64,000 nt of DNA from Caulobacter vibrioides OR37 (GTDB lineage: Bacteria > Pseudomonadota > Alphaproteobacteria > Caulobacterales > Caulobacteraceae), in contig NZ_APMP01000003.1 in NCBI RefSeq assembly GCF_000372645.1, forward strand, positions 62,029-126,028, given 5' to 3'. The translations under genes and the position numbers were made by a program. Positions 38,407 to 46,977 of the stretch are shown here, in pieces (within the stretch, counting starts at the first letter, position 1; every line of letters starts with the position of its first letter). A model generated the notes under the pieces. It saw only the letters and a program-made list of their open reading frames with translations, did not search any database and was not told where the DNA came from.

Positions 38407-39228
38407 TCAGACCGCCGGAACGGTTTCCTTCAGCCGCCCGCCCACGCGGATCGGCTCGACCCGCGTCGCCAGGCCCGTGCGGTCGTCGGTCTCGACGAAC
38501 ACGCCGCACACGGTCGCCGGGCCCGAGGCCGGCTGGTAGCGTCCGCCGCTGATCTTGGTGGTGAAGCGCCGCAGCGGCTCTTCCTTCTGGTTGCCGATCA
38601 CGCTGTCATAGTCGGCGCAGGCGCCGGCGTCGGTCTGGTAGGCCGTGCCGCCCGGCAGGACCTGGCAGTCGGCGGTCGGGACGTGGGTGTGGGTGCCCAC
38701 CACCAGCGAGGCGCGGCCGTCGCAATAGTGGCCCATGGCCATCTTCTCGGACGTCGCCTCGCAGTGCATGTCGACGATCACCGCGTCGGCCACCTGGCCC
38801 AGCGGGGCCTTGTCCAGCTCGCGGTCGACGGCGGCGAAGGGGTCGTCCATGGCGTCCATGTGCACCCGGCCCAGCAGGTTGACGACGAAGATCGTCTTGC
38901 CCGAGTCCGTCTGGAACAGGTGGCTGCCGCGCCCCGGGGCGTCTGACAGGATCGGATAGTTGGCCGGCCGGATCAGGCGCGGCTCGCGGACGATGTAGGT
39001 CAGGGCCTCGCGCTGGTCCCAGCTGTGATTGCCCAGCGTCAGGCAGTCGGCCCCGGCCTCGAATAGCTCGCGCGCGGTGTTCTCGGTGATGCCGAAGCCG
39101 GCGGCGGCGTTCTCGGCGTTGATGATCACGAACTCCAGGGAGAGCCGGCGGCGAAGATCGGGCAGATGGTCGGCCAGGCCGTCACGGCCCGACTTGCCGA
39201 CGACATCGCCGAAGAAGGCGAAACGCAT
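38407..39228 (-). CDS. YmdB-like metallophosphoesterase (TIGR00282)
   Basis: The 273-residue protein has calcineurin-type metal ligands: FFGDVVGKSGRDG, IINAENAAAGFG, LTLGNHSWDQRE, VIVDMHCEATSEK and VVGTHTHVPTADC. The YmdB family has cyclic-nucleotide phosphodiesterase activity in Bacillus. It follows the 5-formyl-THF cyclo-ligase gene by 22 bp, so they are probably cotranscribed. Confidence 0.92.
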   Translation of the reverse strand: MRFAFFGDVVGKSGRDGLADHLPDLRRRLSLEFVIINAENAAAGFGITENTARELFEAGADCLTLGNHSWDQREALTYIVREPRLIRPANYPILSDAPGRGSHLFQTDSGKTIFVVNLLGRVHMDAMDDPFAAVDRELDKAPLGQVADAVIVDMHCEATSEKMAMGHYCDGRASLVVGTHTHVPTADCQVLPGGTAYQTDAGACADYDSVIGNQKEEPLRRFTTKISGGRYQPASGPATVCGVFVETDDRTGLATRVEPIRVGGRLKETVPAV

Positions 39229-39250
39229 CGAAAGTCCTTAGGTCGAGCCG

Positions 39251-39859
39251 TCAGCGGCTCATGTCATTGACGGCGATATACTCTTTTTCCGTGAGGATGG
39301 CGTCCAGCCTTTGATCGTGCGCCTCGTGCGGCAAATTTTCCACCTGCTGGCCGCTGTAGGCGAGGCCCAGGACGAAGACGCGCTTCTTGGCCCGCAAGGC
39401 TTCCAGCGCCCGGTCGTAATAGCCGCCGCCCTGCCCCAACCGCGCGCCGTCGCGCTGAAAGGCCAGCAGCGGCGCGATCACCAGGTCCGGCTCCAGGGTC
39501 GGCTGCTCCGGCCGCGGCGCGCGCATCCCGATGACGTCCTGGACCAGGGGCTGGGCGGGGTCCCAGGCGCGGAACACCATATGCGTGGCCTCGGCGTCCT
39601 CGACGGCCGGCAGGGCCAGGGTCCAGCCGGTCGCGCGCAGGCGATCGGCCAGGATCAGCGGCGAGATCTCCGAGCCAAGGCCCTGATAGAGCGCCGCGAC
39701 CTTGCCCTCGGGGTTCGGATAGAGGCGCGCCAGAACGTCCCGGCCGATCTCGGCGATCCGCTGGTCGGCGTCGGGATATCGCAGGGCCAGTTGCTTGCGC
39801 TGGGCGCGCAGGAAGACGCGCAGGGCGGTCTTGGCGGCGCTGGGATCGGCGAGGGTCAT
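39251..39859 (-). CDS. ygfA: 5-formyltetrahydrofolate cyclo-ligase (YgfA)
   Basis: The 202-residue protein converts 5-formyl-THF to 5,10-methenyl-THF with ATP. It shows the N-terminal RVFLRAQRKQLALRYPD basic region, YQGLGSEISPL, the family motif VIAPLLAFQRDGARLGQGGGYYDRAL, and a C-terminal DQRLDAILTE. It lies directly downstream of the 6S RNA gene, the same pairing as ssrS-ygfA in E. coli. Confidence 0.94.
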   Translation of the reverse strand: MTLADPSAAKTALRVFLRAQRKQLALRYPDADQRIAEIGRDVLARLYPNPEGKVAALYQGLGSEISPLILADRLRATGWTLALPAVEDAEATHMVFRAWDPAQPLVQDVIGMRAPRPEQPTLEPDLVIAPLLAFQRDGARLGQGGGYYDRALEALRAKKRVFVLGLAYSGQQVENLPHEAHDQRLDAILTEKEYIAVNDMSR

Positions 39860-39885
39860 CGTCCGTCTATAGCGCGTTCGGGGAG

Positions 39886-40062
39886 AAAGGGTGGCGGCGC
39901 CGCGAAGAACCGTGAAGACGTTTCAATCCACTCGAACCTGGTAGCCAGGTGGGCGCCGTATTCCCGCGGCCACGGCCACGGGAGGGAACAGCTCCCAAGA
40001 GAGTCGATTAAGGTCCCTGGGATTAGAAATCTTCGACGAGAGCCGCAGCACGACCCGCCGTC
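39886..40062 (-). ncRNA. ssrS: 6S RNA
   Basis: On the minus strand a roughly 177-nt region folds as 6S RNA: a closing stem (GGCGG with CCGCC), a stem GAAGA-TTTC-AATCC pairing with GGATT-GAAA-TCTTC, a large central bubble whose 3' side holds the ACCTGG-CTA-CCAGGT hairpin, and a long terminal hairpin TGGGAGCTGTTCCC / GGGAATACGGCGCCCA. A -10-like TATCTT at 40067-40072 sets the 5' end. It lies just upstream of ygfA, as in E. coli. 6S RNA binds RNA polymerase holoenzyme in stationary phase. Ends are approximate. The rest of this 344-bp gap (40063-40203) holds only the palindrome at 40171. Confidence 0.85.
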
Positions 40063-40170
40063 ACGCAAGATAGGGGTTCGCGGACGGGAACGCCAGGGGG
40101 CGTGGCGACGCGGAGCCGCCCGCCAAAGCCGCATATGAACATCGCGCTTGAGGCGGCGGCCGCGTCTAGC

Positions 40171-40194
40171 GCTTTAGATGGCTCCATCTAAAGC
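40171..40194. repeat. Palindrome after NYN gene (TAGAGC family remnant)
   Basis: GCTTTAGATGG and CCATCTAAAGC form a perfect 11-bp stem with a two-base centre, followed by TAAATGGCTCTAA in which the NYN stop codon lies. It resembles a shortened unit of the TAGAGC repeats. Confidence 0.6.
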
Positions 40195-40203
40195 TAAATG
40201 GCT

Positions 40204-40776
40204 CTAAGGCGCGTCTCTAGCGATATCGTTGATGATGGTTGCGACAGCAGATCGCTCGTCACACATCTGATGCAGATCCCGGCTGGGCGCGTTTTGCGCG
40301 CCCGCGCCCATCGCGCCGTGCCATAGGTGAACCACGACACCTTCCTGCTTCACGACCTCAACGGCGGGGATGACGTCACTATCACCCGTGAAAATAGCTA
40401 TGGACGTCACCTTTCCTTTGGCCGCCAGAAGCGCCATGTCGACGCCCAACATGAGATCAACGCGTTTTTGTTGGAAGATCGGCTGATTATTGGCGCCAAT
40501 GCCCGCTTTGACCAGTTGGCCAAGACGCACCTCAAATCGAGGCAAATATTTCAAAGCATCTATAAATTTCTTTTTACGATCATAAACCGCCTTTTCTTCT
40601 TCCGACGGCGGATTGCTCTGATAAGGCAAGCAGTTATAATAGTAAGCGCGCAACAATGGTTCATCGCCCGCCATTTTCGTGGCGAGCTTGGCGTAGTCTA
40701 TCCGAATTCCCGGATGTTCACGCTGAAGCACCTTCTCGATATAGCCAGCATCGAGAAAAACCGCACACGCCGCCAT
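40204..40776 (-). CDS. NYN-domain (LabA/PIN-like) putative ribonuclease
   Basis: The 190-residue protein has the NYN/PIN fold: first acidic residue in VFLDAGYIEKVL, the middle KKKFIDALKYLPRFEVRLG, RVDLMLGVDMALLAAKGKV with Asp pair, and IFTGDSDVIPAVEVVKQEG with the last acidic cluster, plus HLWHGAMG. NYN proteins are metal-dependent nucleases often acting on RNA, and some function in silencing or defence. Base composition is clearly lower in G+C than zapA and ygfA. It breaks the zapA-ssrS-ygfA order. ATG 40776 follows GGAGATTGGC. Confidence 0.85.
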   Translation of the reverse strand: MAACAVFLDAGYIEKVLQREHPGIRIDYAKLATKMAGDEPLLRAYYYNCLPYQSNPPSEEEKAVYDRKKKFIDALKYLPRFEVRLGQLVKAGIGANNQPIFQQKRVDLMLGVDMALLAAKGKVTSIAIFTGDSDVIPAVEVVKQEGVVVHLWHGAMGAGAQNAPSRDLHQMCDERSAVATIINDIARDAP

Positions 40777-40876
40777 GCCAATCTCCAGGCCAGACGGCAA
40801 AAGAGCCGCCCAATGTGGACGGCCCTTCGAAATAAGTCTCTCGACGTTCGCTGAACGCCGAGGTCCATAAGTAAGG

Positions 40877-40921
40877 GATTTAATATACCCCTCACCGAGC
40901 CGATGTCAATCTAATATACCC
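40877..40921 (-). promoter_or_regulatory. Operator-like direct repeats upstream of NYN gene
   Basis: GATTTAATATACCC (40877-40890) and AATCTAATATACCC (40908-40921) are two 14-base direct repeats, with two mismatches, spaced exactly 31 bp, about three helical turns. The second is followed by a mirror copy GGGTTTAATAT. They lie 100-145 bp upstream of the NYN start in an AT-rich promoter region. Confidence 0.45.
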
Positions 40922-40978
40922 TGGGTTTAATATGAAAAACAATAAATTTTAACGCGATTTCGAAGCGCAAGAGCGCCT

Positions 40979-41305
40979 CTACTCCCCCGCCAGCTTCTCG
41001 ATCCGCTCGGACGCCGCGTCCAGCGCGCGGATGGCGGCGATCTCGGCCTTCGTGCCTTCCTGGTTCAGGCGGGCGATCTCGGCGTTGGCGTGGGCCAGGC
41101 GCAGCTTCATGTCCGACAGCTCGTCGGCCAGCAGCAGGGCGCCCATCAGGAAGAGGCGGGTCTCGCCCAGCTGGCCGACGTCCTGGCTGACCTGGCGCAC
41201 CTGGCGGTCGAACAGGCGGGCCAATTCGGTCAGGTGCGGCTCCTGGCCGTCCTCGCAGCCGACGGTGTAGGGGCGGCCGTTCACCTGGATGGTCACCTGC
41301 GCCAT
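40979..41305 (-). CDS. zapA: Cell division protein ZapA
   Basis: ZapA bundles FtsZ filaments. The 108-residue protein has the N-terminal globular head (MAQVTIQVNGRPYTVGCEDG, HLTELARLFDRQV) and a C-terminal coiled coil (ETRLFLMGALLLADELSDM, then AHANAEIARLNQEG). It begins three bases after the zauP stop and forms an operon with it. Confidence 0.94.
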   Translation of the reverse strand: MAQVTIQVNGRPYTVGCEDGQEPHLTELARLFDRQVRQVSQDVGQLGETRLFLMGALLLADELSDMKLRLAHANAEIARLNQEGTKAEIAAIRALDAASERIEKLAGE

Positions 41306-41308
41306 CGA

Positions 41309-41740
41309 TCAGCCCTCCCCTCGGCCGTCGGCCTTCGGCGCCGGCGACTTGGGGTCGTCGAACAGGTCCTGGTCCTCATCCGGCTCGGGCGAGACCACCT
41401 CGTCCTCGTCGTGCGCGTGGTCGTCATTGGCCACGCCCTCCTCGCCCAGGGCGGCGCGGATCTCGGCGATGGCGCGACCCAGGGCCACCGAGGCCTGCTC
41501 GCCGGCCTCCTCCAGCGCCTTCTCGCGCTCGCGGGCGGCTTCCAGGTCGGCGATCAGCCGCGCGCGCTCCTCGCTGTCGAACAGGCCCGGCTCGTCGGAC
41601 GTCGCCGGCTTGGCGGCCGCCAGCGCGGCCAGGCGCTGGGCCTCGGCGGCCTTGGCCGCCAGGCGCAGTTCCAGAAGACCCATGGCGCGCTCCAGTCGGC
41701 GCACGGCCAGGTCGAGAGCCGTACCATCGGCCGGGATCAT
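41309..41740 (-). CDS. zauP: ZapA-associated coiled-coil protein ZauP
   Basis: The 143-residue protein is one long coiled coil (ALDLAVRRLERAMGLLELRL...EEAGEQASVALGRAIAEI) with a very acidic tail. Position just upstream of zapA and this architecture match ZauP, which with ZapA focuses the Z-ring in Caulobacter. The start at ATG 41740 is preferred; the frame is open further upstream but lacks coiled coil there and runs into the divergent promoter. Confidence 0.8.
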   Translation of the reverse strand: MIPADGTALDLAVRRLERAMGLLELRLAAKAAEAQRLAALAAAKPATSDEPGLFDSEERARLIADLEAAREREKALEEAGEQASVALGRAIAEIRAALGEEGVANDDHAHDEDEVVSPEPDEDQDLFDDPKSPAPKADGRGEG

Positions 41741-41864
41741 CGGCGGATTTCCATCATATAACGCAACATATAGATCGAGCCGGTCTAAGCCAGTCGTCGG
41801 GGCGAGATTGGGGCGACCCGACCCCATAGCAGCATTCATCGGACAGGTCCCGGTTTCTCGCCTC

Positions 41865-41893
41865 TTGACTTCGCGCCTATCCCCCGCAAAACG
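41865..41893 (+). promoter_or_regulatory. Candidate housekeeping promoter of gap
   Basis: TTGACT at 41865-41870 and GCAAAACG at 41886-41893 are spaced about as in the Caulobacter sigma-73 consensus (TTGACGS, then GCTANAWC). It lies 62-90 bp before the gap ATG. Confidence 0.35.
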
Positions 41894-41954
41894 CGCACGC
41901 AATTAGGAAACGCCGGACGAACCCGATCCGGCGGCCGCAACAGGAGAAAGACCC

Positions 41955-42962
41955 ATGGCTCTTCGCGTCGCCATCAACGGCTTCGGCCGCATCGGACGTC
42001 TGGTCCTGCGCTCCATCGCCGAGCATGGCCGCCGCGACATCGAGGTCGTCGCGATCAACGACCTGGGCCCGGTCGAGACCAACGCCCACCTGCTGCGCTA
42101 CGACAGCGTCCATGGCCGCTTCCCCGGCGTCGTCACCTCGGGCGAGGACTGGATCGACGTCGGCATGGGCAAGATCAAGGTCACGGCCATCCGCAATCCG
42201 GAAGAGCTGCCGCACAAGGACCTCGGCGTCGACATCGCCTTCGAGTGCACCGGCATCTTCACCGCCAAGGACAAGGCCAGCGCCCACCTGAAGGCCGGCG
42301 CCAAGCGCGTGCTGGTCTCGGCCCCCGCCGACGGCGCCGACAAGACCATCGTCTACAAGGTCAACCACGAGACCCTGACCGCCGACGACATCGTCGTCTC
42401 GAACGGTTCGTGCACCACCAACGCCCTGGCCCCCGTCGCCAAGGTCCTGCACGACCTGTTCGGCATCGAGCGCGGCTACATGACCACGATCCACAGCTAC
42501 ACCGGCGACCAGCCGACGCTGGACACCATGCACAAGGACCTCTACCGCGCCCGCGCCGCGGCCTTGAGCATGATCCCGACCTCGACCGGCGCCGCAAAGG
42601 CCCTGGGCCTGGTCTTGCCGGAACTGAAGGGCAAGCTGGACGGCTCGTCGATCCGCGTGCCGACCCCGAACGTCTCGGTCGTCGACCTGAAGGTGGTCGC
42701 CGCGCGCGACACCACCGTCGCCGAGATCAACGCCGCCCTGCAGGCCGCCGCCGACGGTCCGATGAAGGGCGTCCTGGCCACGACGACCGATCCGCTGGTC
42801 TCGTCGGACCTGAACCACATCGCCGCCAGCTCGACCGCCGCCCTGCCGCAAACGCAGGTCATCGAAGGCAAGCTGGCCCGCGTGCTCAGCTGGTACGACA
42901 ACGAGTGGGGCTTCGCGACGCGCATGAGCGACACGGCGCTCGAGATGGCGAAGTTCCTGTAA
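41955..42962 (+). CDS. gap: Glyceraldehyde-3-phosphate dehydrogenase, type I
   Basis: Gap oxidises glyceraldehyde-3-phosphate to 1,3-bisphosphoglycerate with NAD. The 335-residue protein has the Rossmann motif INGFGRIGRLVLR, the catalytic Cys near residue 153 in SNGSCTTNALAPV, the His in HSYTGDQPTLD, and the C-terminal SWYDNEWGFATRM. ATG 41955 follows AGGAGAAAGACCC. It starts a glycolytic cluster gap-unknown-pgk-fba. Confidence 0.97.
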   Translation: MALRVAINGFGRIGRLVLRSIAEHGRRDIEVVAINDLGPVETNAHLLRYDSVHGRFPGVVTSGEDWIDVGMGKIKVTAIRNPEELPHKDLGVDIAFECTGIFTAKDKASAHLKAGAKRVLVSAPADGADKTIVYKVNHETLTADDIVVSNGSCTTNALAPVAKVLHDLFGIERGYMTTIHSYTGDQPTLDTMHKDLYRARAAALSMIPTSTGAAKALGLVLPELKGKLDGSSIRVPTPNVSVVDLKVVAARDTTVAEINAALQAAADGPMKGVLATTTDPLVSSDLNHIAASSTAALPQTQVIEGKLARVLSWYDNEWGFATRMSDTALEMAKFL

Positions 42963-42966
42963 GCCA

Positions 42967-43488
42967 ATGACCGCCGCCAGAACCCTTCTTCTGGCGGCGG
43001 CCGTGGTCGTAGGGCTGACCGGCGCGATCTTACTCTGGCCCGCCCTGACGCGATCCACGCAACCACGTGGGCTGATGCAGGTCGCGCTGGGCCACTATGC
43101 CGGCGCGCCTCAGCTCAAGCCTTTCGCCTCTCAGGTGGAAGGGCCGCAGGGCGAAAGGCGTCAGCGGCTTTTCGGCGTCGCCGAGCCGCAAGCCCGGAAA
43201 TTGCTGTCGGCCTGCTCGATCGACGCCTGGAAGCATGTCAGCACGCTGCGCGCGCCCGCCGATGGCGACCCGAAGGATGGCGAAAGGCTATTCCACCTTT
43301 GGGTTTGCGAGCGCACTGACGGCAAGCTAATGGCCGCCGAGCTCTGGAGACCGCACATGGGCGTCGACGGCGTCTATTTCGCCGCGTGCGCTCCGACCGT
43401 ATGCCCTTCGTACCCGCAGGCCTTCCCAGAAATCCGGGCCTGGCTGGGCGACACCTTCGAACCCGTAGCCGAGAGGCCTCCGCAATGA
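42967..43488 (+). CDS. Unknown membrane-anchored or secreted protein in gap-pgk operon
   Basis: The 173-residue protein has one N-terminal hydrophobic segment ([20 protein letters not shown]) acting as anchor or signal, and a mature domain with five cysteines ([30 protein letters not shown]) suggesting disulfides outside the cytoplasm. I recognise no family. It begins four bases after the gap stop and its stop overlaps the pgk ATG (ATGA), so it is translated with the glycolytic genes although its location is different. Codon use is slightly less biased than gap. Confidence 0.75.
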   Translation: MTAARTLLLAAAVVVGLTGAILLWPALTRSTQPRGLMQVALGHYAGAPQLKPFASQVEGPQGERRQRLFGVAEPQARKLLSACSIDAWKHVSTLRAPADGDPKDGERLFHLWVCERTDGKLMAAELWRPHMGVDGVYFAACAPTVCPSYPQAFPEIRAWLGDTFEPVAERPPQ

Positions 43489-44675
43489 CCTTCCGCACCC
43501 TCGACACCGCCGATCTCGCCGGCAAGCGCGCCCTGGTCCGGGTGGACTTCAACGTGCCGGTCGATGGCGGCAAGGTCGCCGACGACACTCGCCTGCGCGC
43601 GGCCCTGCCGACCATCGCCTACCTGTCCAAGCAAGGCGCCAAGGTGGTGCTGCTGGCCCACTTCGACCGCCCCAAGGGCAAGGTCGTGCCGGAAATGAGC
43701 CTGGGCTTCGTGGCCGAGCCTCTGTCGAAGCTGCTGGAGCAGCCGGTGGCCTTCGCCGGCGACTGCGTCGGCCCGGCCGCCGCCGAAGTGGTCAACGGCC
43801 TCGCCGACGGCGGCGTCGCCCTGCTGGAGAACGTCCGCTTCCACGCCGGCGAAGAGAAGAACGATCCCGACTTCGCCAAGGCCCTGGCCGCCAATGGCGA
43901 CGTCTATGTCAACGACGCCTTCAGCGCCGCCCACCGCGCCCACGCCTCGACCGAGGGCCTGGCCCACCTGCTGCCGGCCTATCCGGGCCTGTCGATGCAA
44001 CGCGAGCTGGAAGCCCTGGACGCGGCCCTGGGCAAGCCGAAGAAGCCGGTGATCGGCATCGTCGGCGGCTCCAAGGTCTCGACCAAGCTTGATTTGCTGC
44101 GCAACCTGGTGGCCAAGCTGGACTACCTGGCCATCGGCGGCGGCATGGCCAACACCTTCCTGTACGCGGCCAAGATCGACGTCGGCGCCTCGCTGTGCGA
44201 GCCCGACATGGCCGAGACCGCCCGCCAGATCATCGACCTGGCCGGCAGCGCCGGCTGCAAGCTGCTGCTGCCGACCGACGTCGTCGTGGCCCAGGAGGTC
44301 AAGCCGGGCGTCGCGTCCAGCGTTCGCAACGTCTACGAGGTCCAGCCCGAGGACCGCATCCTCGACGCCGGTCCCGAGACCGTCGCCACGCTGAACGCCA
44401 CGATCGACCAATGCGAGACCCTGATCTGGAACGGTCCGCTGGGCGTCTTCGAGGTCCCGCCTTTCGATAAGGCCACCGTTTCGGCGGCGGAACATGTCTC
44501 GGAACGCGCCAAATCGGGTAAGCTGGTCGCCGTGGCCGGCGGCGGCGACACGGTGGCGGCGCTGAACCACGCCGGCGTCGCGGCCGACATGACCTTCGTC
44601 TCGACCGCCGGCGGCGCGTTCCTGGAATGGATGGAAGGCAAGGTCCTTCCCGGCGTCGCGGCGCTGGAACAATAA
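43485..44675 (+). CDS. pgk: Phosphoglycerate kinase
   Basis: Pgk makes ATP from 1,3-bisphosphoglycerate. The 396-residue protein shows [48 protein letters not shown], the hinge [12 protein letters not shown], and the nucleotide site [14 protein letters not shown]. The ATG at 43485 overlaps the preceding stop. The frame is open further upstream but only inside the previous gene. Confidence 0.97.
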   Translation: MTFRTLDTADLAGKRALVRVDFNVPVDGGKVADDTRLRAALPTIAYLSKQGAKVVLLAHFDRPKGKVVPEMSLGFVAEPLSKLLEQPVAFAGDCVGPAAAEVVNGLADGGVALLENVRFHAGEEKNDPDFAKALAANGDVYVNDAFSAAHRAHASTEGLAHLLPAYPGLSMQRELEALDAALGKPKKPVIGIVGGSKVSTKLDLLRNLVAKLDYLAIGGGMANTFLYAAKIDVGASLCEPDMAETARQIIDLAGSAGCKLLLPTDVVVAQEVKPGVASSVRNVYEVQPEDRILDAGPETVATLNATIDQCETLIWNGPLGVFEVPPFDKATVSAAEHVSERAKSGKLVAVAGGGDTVAALNHAGVAADMTFVSTAGGAFLEWMEGKVLPGVAALEQ

Positions 44676-44821
44676 GATTATGACTTCGGCTGGCGCGGAT
44701 CGTGCAGATTCGCGTTCAGCACGTGCCATACTGAATGACCCAGGGCAGAGAACGCAAAAGCGTCACGGCCCCAACAACAAGAAACGACTAAACCTTACTT
44801 CACGCTTGCAGGAGAAACGAC

Positions 44822-45913
44822 GTGGCTCGCATTACGCTGCGACAGTTGCTGGATCATGCCGCCGAGCATGACTACGCGCTGCCCGCCTTCAACATCAACA
44901 ACATGGAACAGGGTCTGGCGATCATGGAGGCGGCCGAGGCCGTCAATTCGCCGGTCATCATCCAGGCCTCGCGCGGCGCGCGCAGCTACGCCAACGACGT
45001 CGTCCTGGCTCGCCTGATCGACGCCCTGGTCGAGCTCTATCCGAACATCCCGGTCTGTATGCACCAGGACCACGGCAACGGTCCGGCGACCTGCGCCACG
45101 GCGATCCAGTACGGCTTCACCTCGGTGATGATGGACGGCTCGCTGATGGAGGACGCCAAGACCCCGGCGACCTACGAGTACAATGTCGAGGTCACCCGCA
45201 AGGTGGTCCAGATGGCCCACAGCTGCGGCGTTTCGGTCGAGGGCGAGCTGGGCGTGCTGGGCTCGCTGGAAACCGGCATGGGCGAGGCCGAGGACGGCCA
45301 CGGCTTCGAGGGCAAGCTCAGCCACGACGAACTGCTGACCGATCCGGACCAGGCCGTCGAGTTCGTGCAGGCCACCGGCGTCGACGCCCTGGCCATCGCC
45401 ATGGGCACCAGCCACGGCGCCTACAAGTTCACGCGCAAGCCGGACGGCGACGTCCTGGCCATGAACGTGATCGAGGAAATCCACCAGCGCCTGCCCAACA
45501 CCCACCTGGTCATGCACGGCAGCTCGTCGGTGCCGCAGGAGCTGCAGGACATCATCAACCAGTACGGCGGCGACATGCCCCAGACCTGGGGCGTGCCGGT
45601 CGAGGAAATCCAGCGCGGCATCAAGCACGGCGTGCGCAAGGTCAATGTCGACACCGACAACCGCCTGGCCATCACCGGCGCGATCCGCAAGGTGCTGATG
45701 GAAAAGCCCGCCGAGTTCGACCCGCGCGCCTATCTCAAGCCCGCCAAGGAAGCCATGCGCAAGGTCTGCGCGGCCCGCTTCACCGAGTTCGGCTCGGCCG
45801 GCTGGGCCGACAAGATCAAGCCGCTGTCGATGGCGACCATGGCCAAGCGCTACGCCGCCGGCGAGCTGAACGCCAAGTTCGGCGCCGGCGCGGCCAAGGC
45901 CGCCGCCGAATAG
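44822..45913 (+). CDS. fba: Class II fructose-bisphosphate aldolase
   Basis: The 363-residue zinc aldolase has [19 protein letters not shown], the zinc ligand motif HQDHGNG near residue 81, [23 protein letters not shown] with a zinc-ligand His, MHGSSSVPQ and [11 protein letters not shown]. The GTG start is supported by AGGAGAAACGAC. A 146-bp gap separates it from pgk; a strong terminator follows. Confidence 0.96.
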   Translation: MARITLRQLLDHAAEHDYALPAFNINNMEQGLAIMEAAEAVNSPVIIQASRGARSYANDVVLARLIDALVELYPNIPVCMHQDHGNGPATCATAIQYGFTSVMMDGSLMEDAKTPATYEYNVEVTRKVVQMAHSCGVSVEGELGVLGSLETGMGEAEDGHGFEGKLSHDELLTDPDQAVEFVQATGVDALAIAMGTSHGAYKFTRKPDGDVLAMNVIEEIHQRLPNTHLVMHGSSSVPQELQDIINQYGGDMPQTWGVPVEEIQRGIKHGVRKVNVDTDNRLAITGAIRKVLMEKPAEFDPRAYLKPAKEAMRKVCAARFTEFGSAGWADKIKPLSMATMAKRYAAGELNAKFGAGAAKAAAE

Positions 45914-45933
45914 GCGCTTAAGCCAAACCGACG

Positions 45934-45966
45934 AAAGGCCCCTCGGATCGCTCCGGGGGGCCTTTT
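45934..45966 (+). terminator. Rho-independent terminator after fba
   Basis: The stem AAAGGCCCC / GGGGCCTTT and a terminal TTTT close the glycolytic transcript. Confidence 0.85.
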
Positions 45967-46018
45967 GCGTTCGGGGCCGATGGCTATAGTCACCGCGTCG
46001 CGGCGCGCGCGGGGGACG

Positions 46019-46870
46019 ATGACTGAGCCTTCTGAAGCTTCCGGTTTCGTCCGTCCGCTGGCCCTGGTCACCGGCGCCTCCTCCGGCATCGGCGAGGCTT
46101 TCGCCCGCGCCTTGGCGGCGCGAGGCTGCGACCTGGCCCTGAGCGCCCGCCGCGTCGACCGGCTGGAGGCCCTGGCCGCCGAGCTTTCCGCCCGCCATGG
46201 CGTCCAGGCCTTCGCGGTTCCCGCCGACCTGGCGGTTCTCGACGCCCACGAGGGGCTGCTGGCCGCCATCGCCGCGCGGGGCCGCCATGTCGACATCCTG
46301 GTCAACAACGCCGGTTTCTCGATCGCCCAGAGCTTCACCGACGTTCCGTGGAGCAAGCAGCGCGACTTCCTGCTGACGCTGGTGGTCAACGCCTGCGGCC
46401 TGGCCCATGCGGTGATCCCCGGCATGGCCGCGCGCGGCCGGGGGCGGATCGTCAACATCGCCTCGCTGGCGGCCTTCGCCCCCGGCGTGGCGGGCCACAC
46501 CCTCTATCCCGGCGCCAAGAGCCTGATGGTCAAGCTGTCCCAGGCCCTGGACGCCGAGTACCGCGCCGCCGGCGTCAAGGTCACCGCCGTCTGCCCCGGC
46601 TTCACCCTGACCGAGTTCGCCCACGCCAACGGCACCGACAAGGTGATGGCCGAGGCGCCGCGGCGGCTTTTCCAGACCGCGGCCCAGGTCGCCGAGGCCG
46701 GGCTGAAGGCCAATGACGCTGGCCGCGTCGTGGTCATTCCCGGCTGGTGGAACGCCCTGGCCGTTGCCCTGATGCGCCTGATCCCCGAAGGCCTGGTCCG
46801 CGCCATCCTGATGCGCGGCTCGGCCAAATATCACCTCGCCGCCGACGAGAGCCCTTTCCGATCTGATTGA
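46019..46870 (+). CDS. SDR-family NAD(P)-dependent oxidoreductase
   Basis: The 283-residue protein has the classical short-chain dehydrogenase motifs: LVTGASSGIGEAFARAL, NNAGFS, IVNIASLAAFAPG with the catalytic Ser, and YPGAK in place of YxxxK, then VTAVCPGFTLTEF. Substrate unknown. ATG 46019 follows GGGGGAC. The last seven residues and the TGA are encoded by unit A of a TAGAGC repeat, so the original C-terminus was altered by the element. Confidence 0.9.
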   Translation: MTEPSEASGFVRPLALVTGASSGIGEAFARALAARGCDLALSARRVDRLEALAAELSARHGVQAFAVPADLAVLDAHEGLLAAIAARGRHVDILVNNAGFSIAQSFTDVPWSKQRDFLLTLVVNACGLAHAVIPGMAARGRGRIVNIASLAAFAPGVAGHTLYPGAKSLMVKLSQALDAEYRAAGVKVTAVCPGFTLTEFAHANGTDKVMAEAPRRLFQTAAQVAEAGLKANDAGRVVVIPGWWNALAVALMRLIPEGLVRAILMRGSAKYHLAADESPFRSD

Positions 46871-46962
46871 CCCAATCAGATCGGATAAAAAGGGCTCTCT
46901 TTCAAAAGCTTAGAGCATTTTTCGATTCGATAACCGTTCCACACTTATCGGAAAATGCTCTA
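46847..46962. repeat. Two-hairpin TAGAGC repeat overlapping the SDR 3' end
   Basis: Unit A (46847-46899, GAGAGCCC to GGGCTCTC) contains the SDR stop codon; unit B (46911-46962, TAGAGCAT to ATGCTCTA) ends 15 bp before the GMC gene. Confidence 0.85.
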
Positions 46963-46977
46963 GACGGAGCCGACGAC

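Noticed and set aside
44795..46834. A 679-codon open frame on the minus strand opposite fba and the SDR gene
   Set aside because: It covers two well-supported plus-strand genes and shows no family motif.
46867..46977. N-terminal extension of the GMC oxidoreductase
   Set aside because: It is encoded by the TAGAGC repeat, and the FAD-binding motif starts correctly at ATG 46978.
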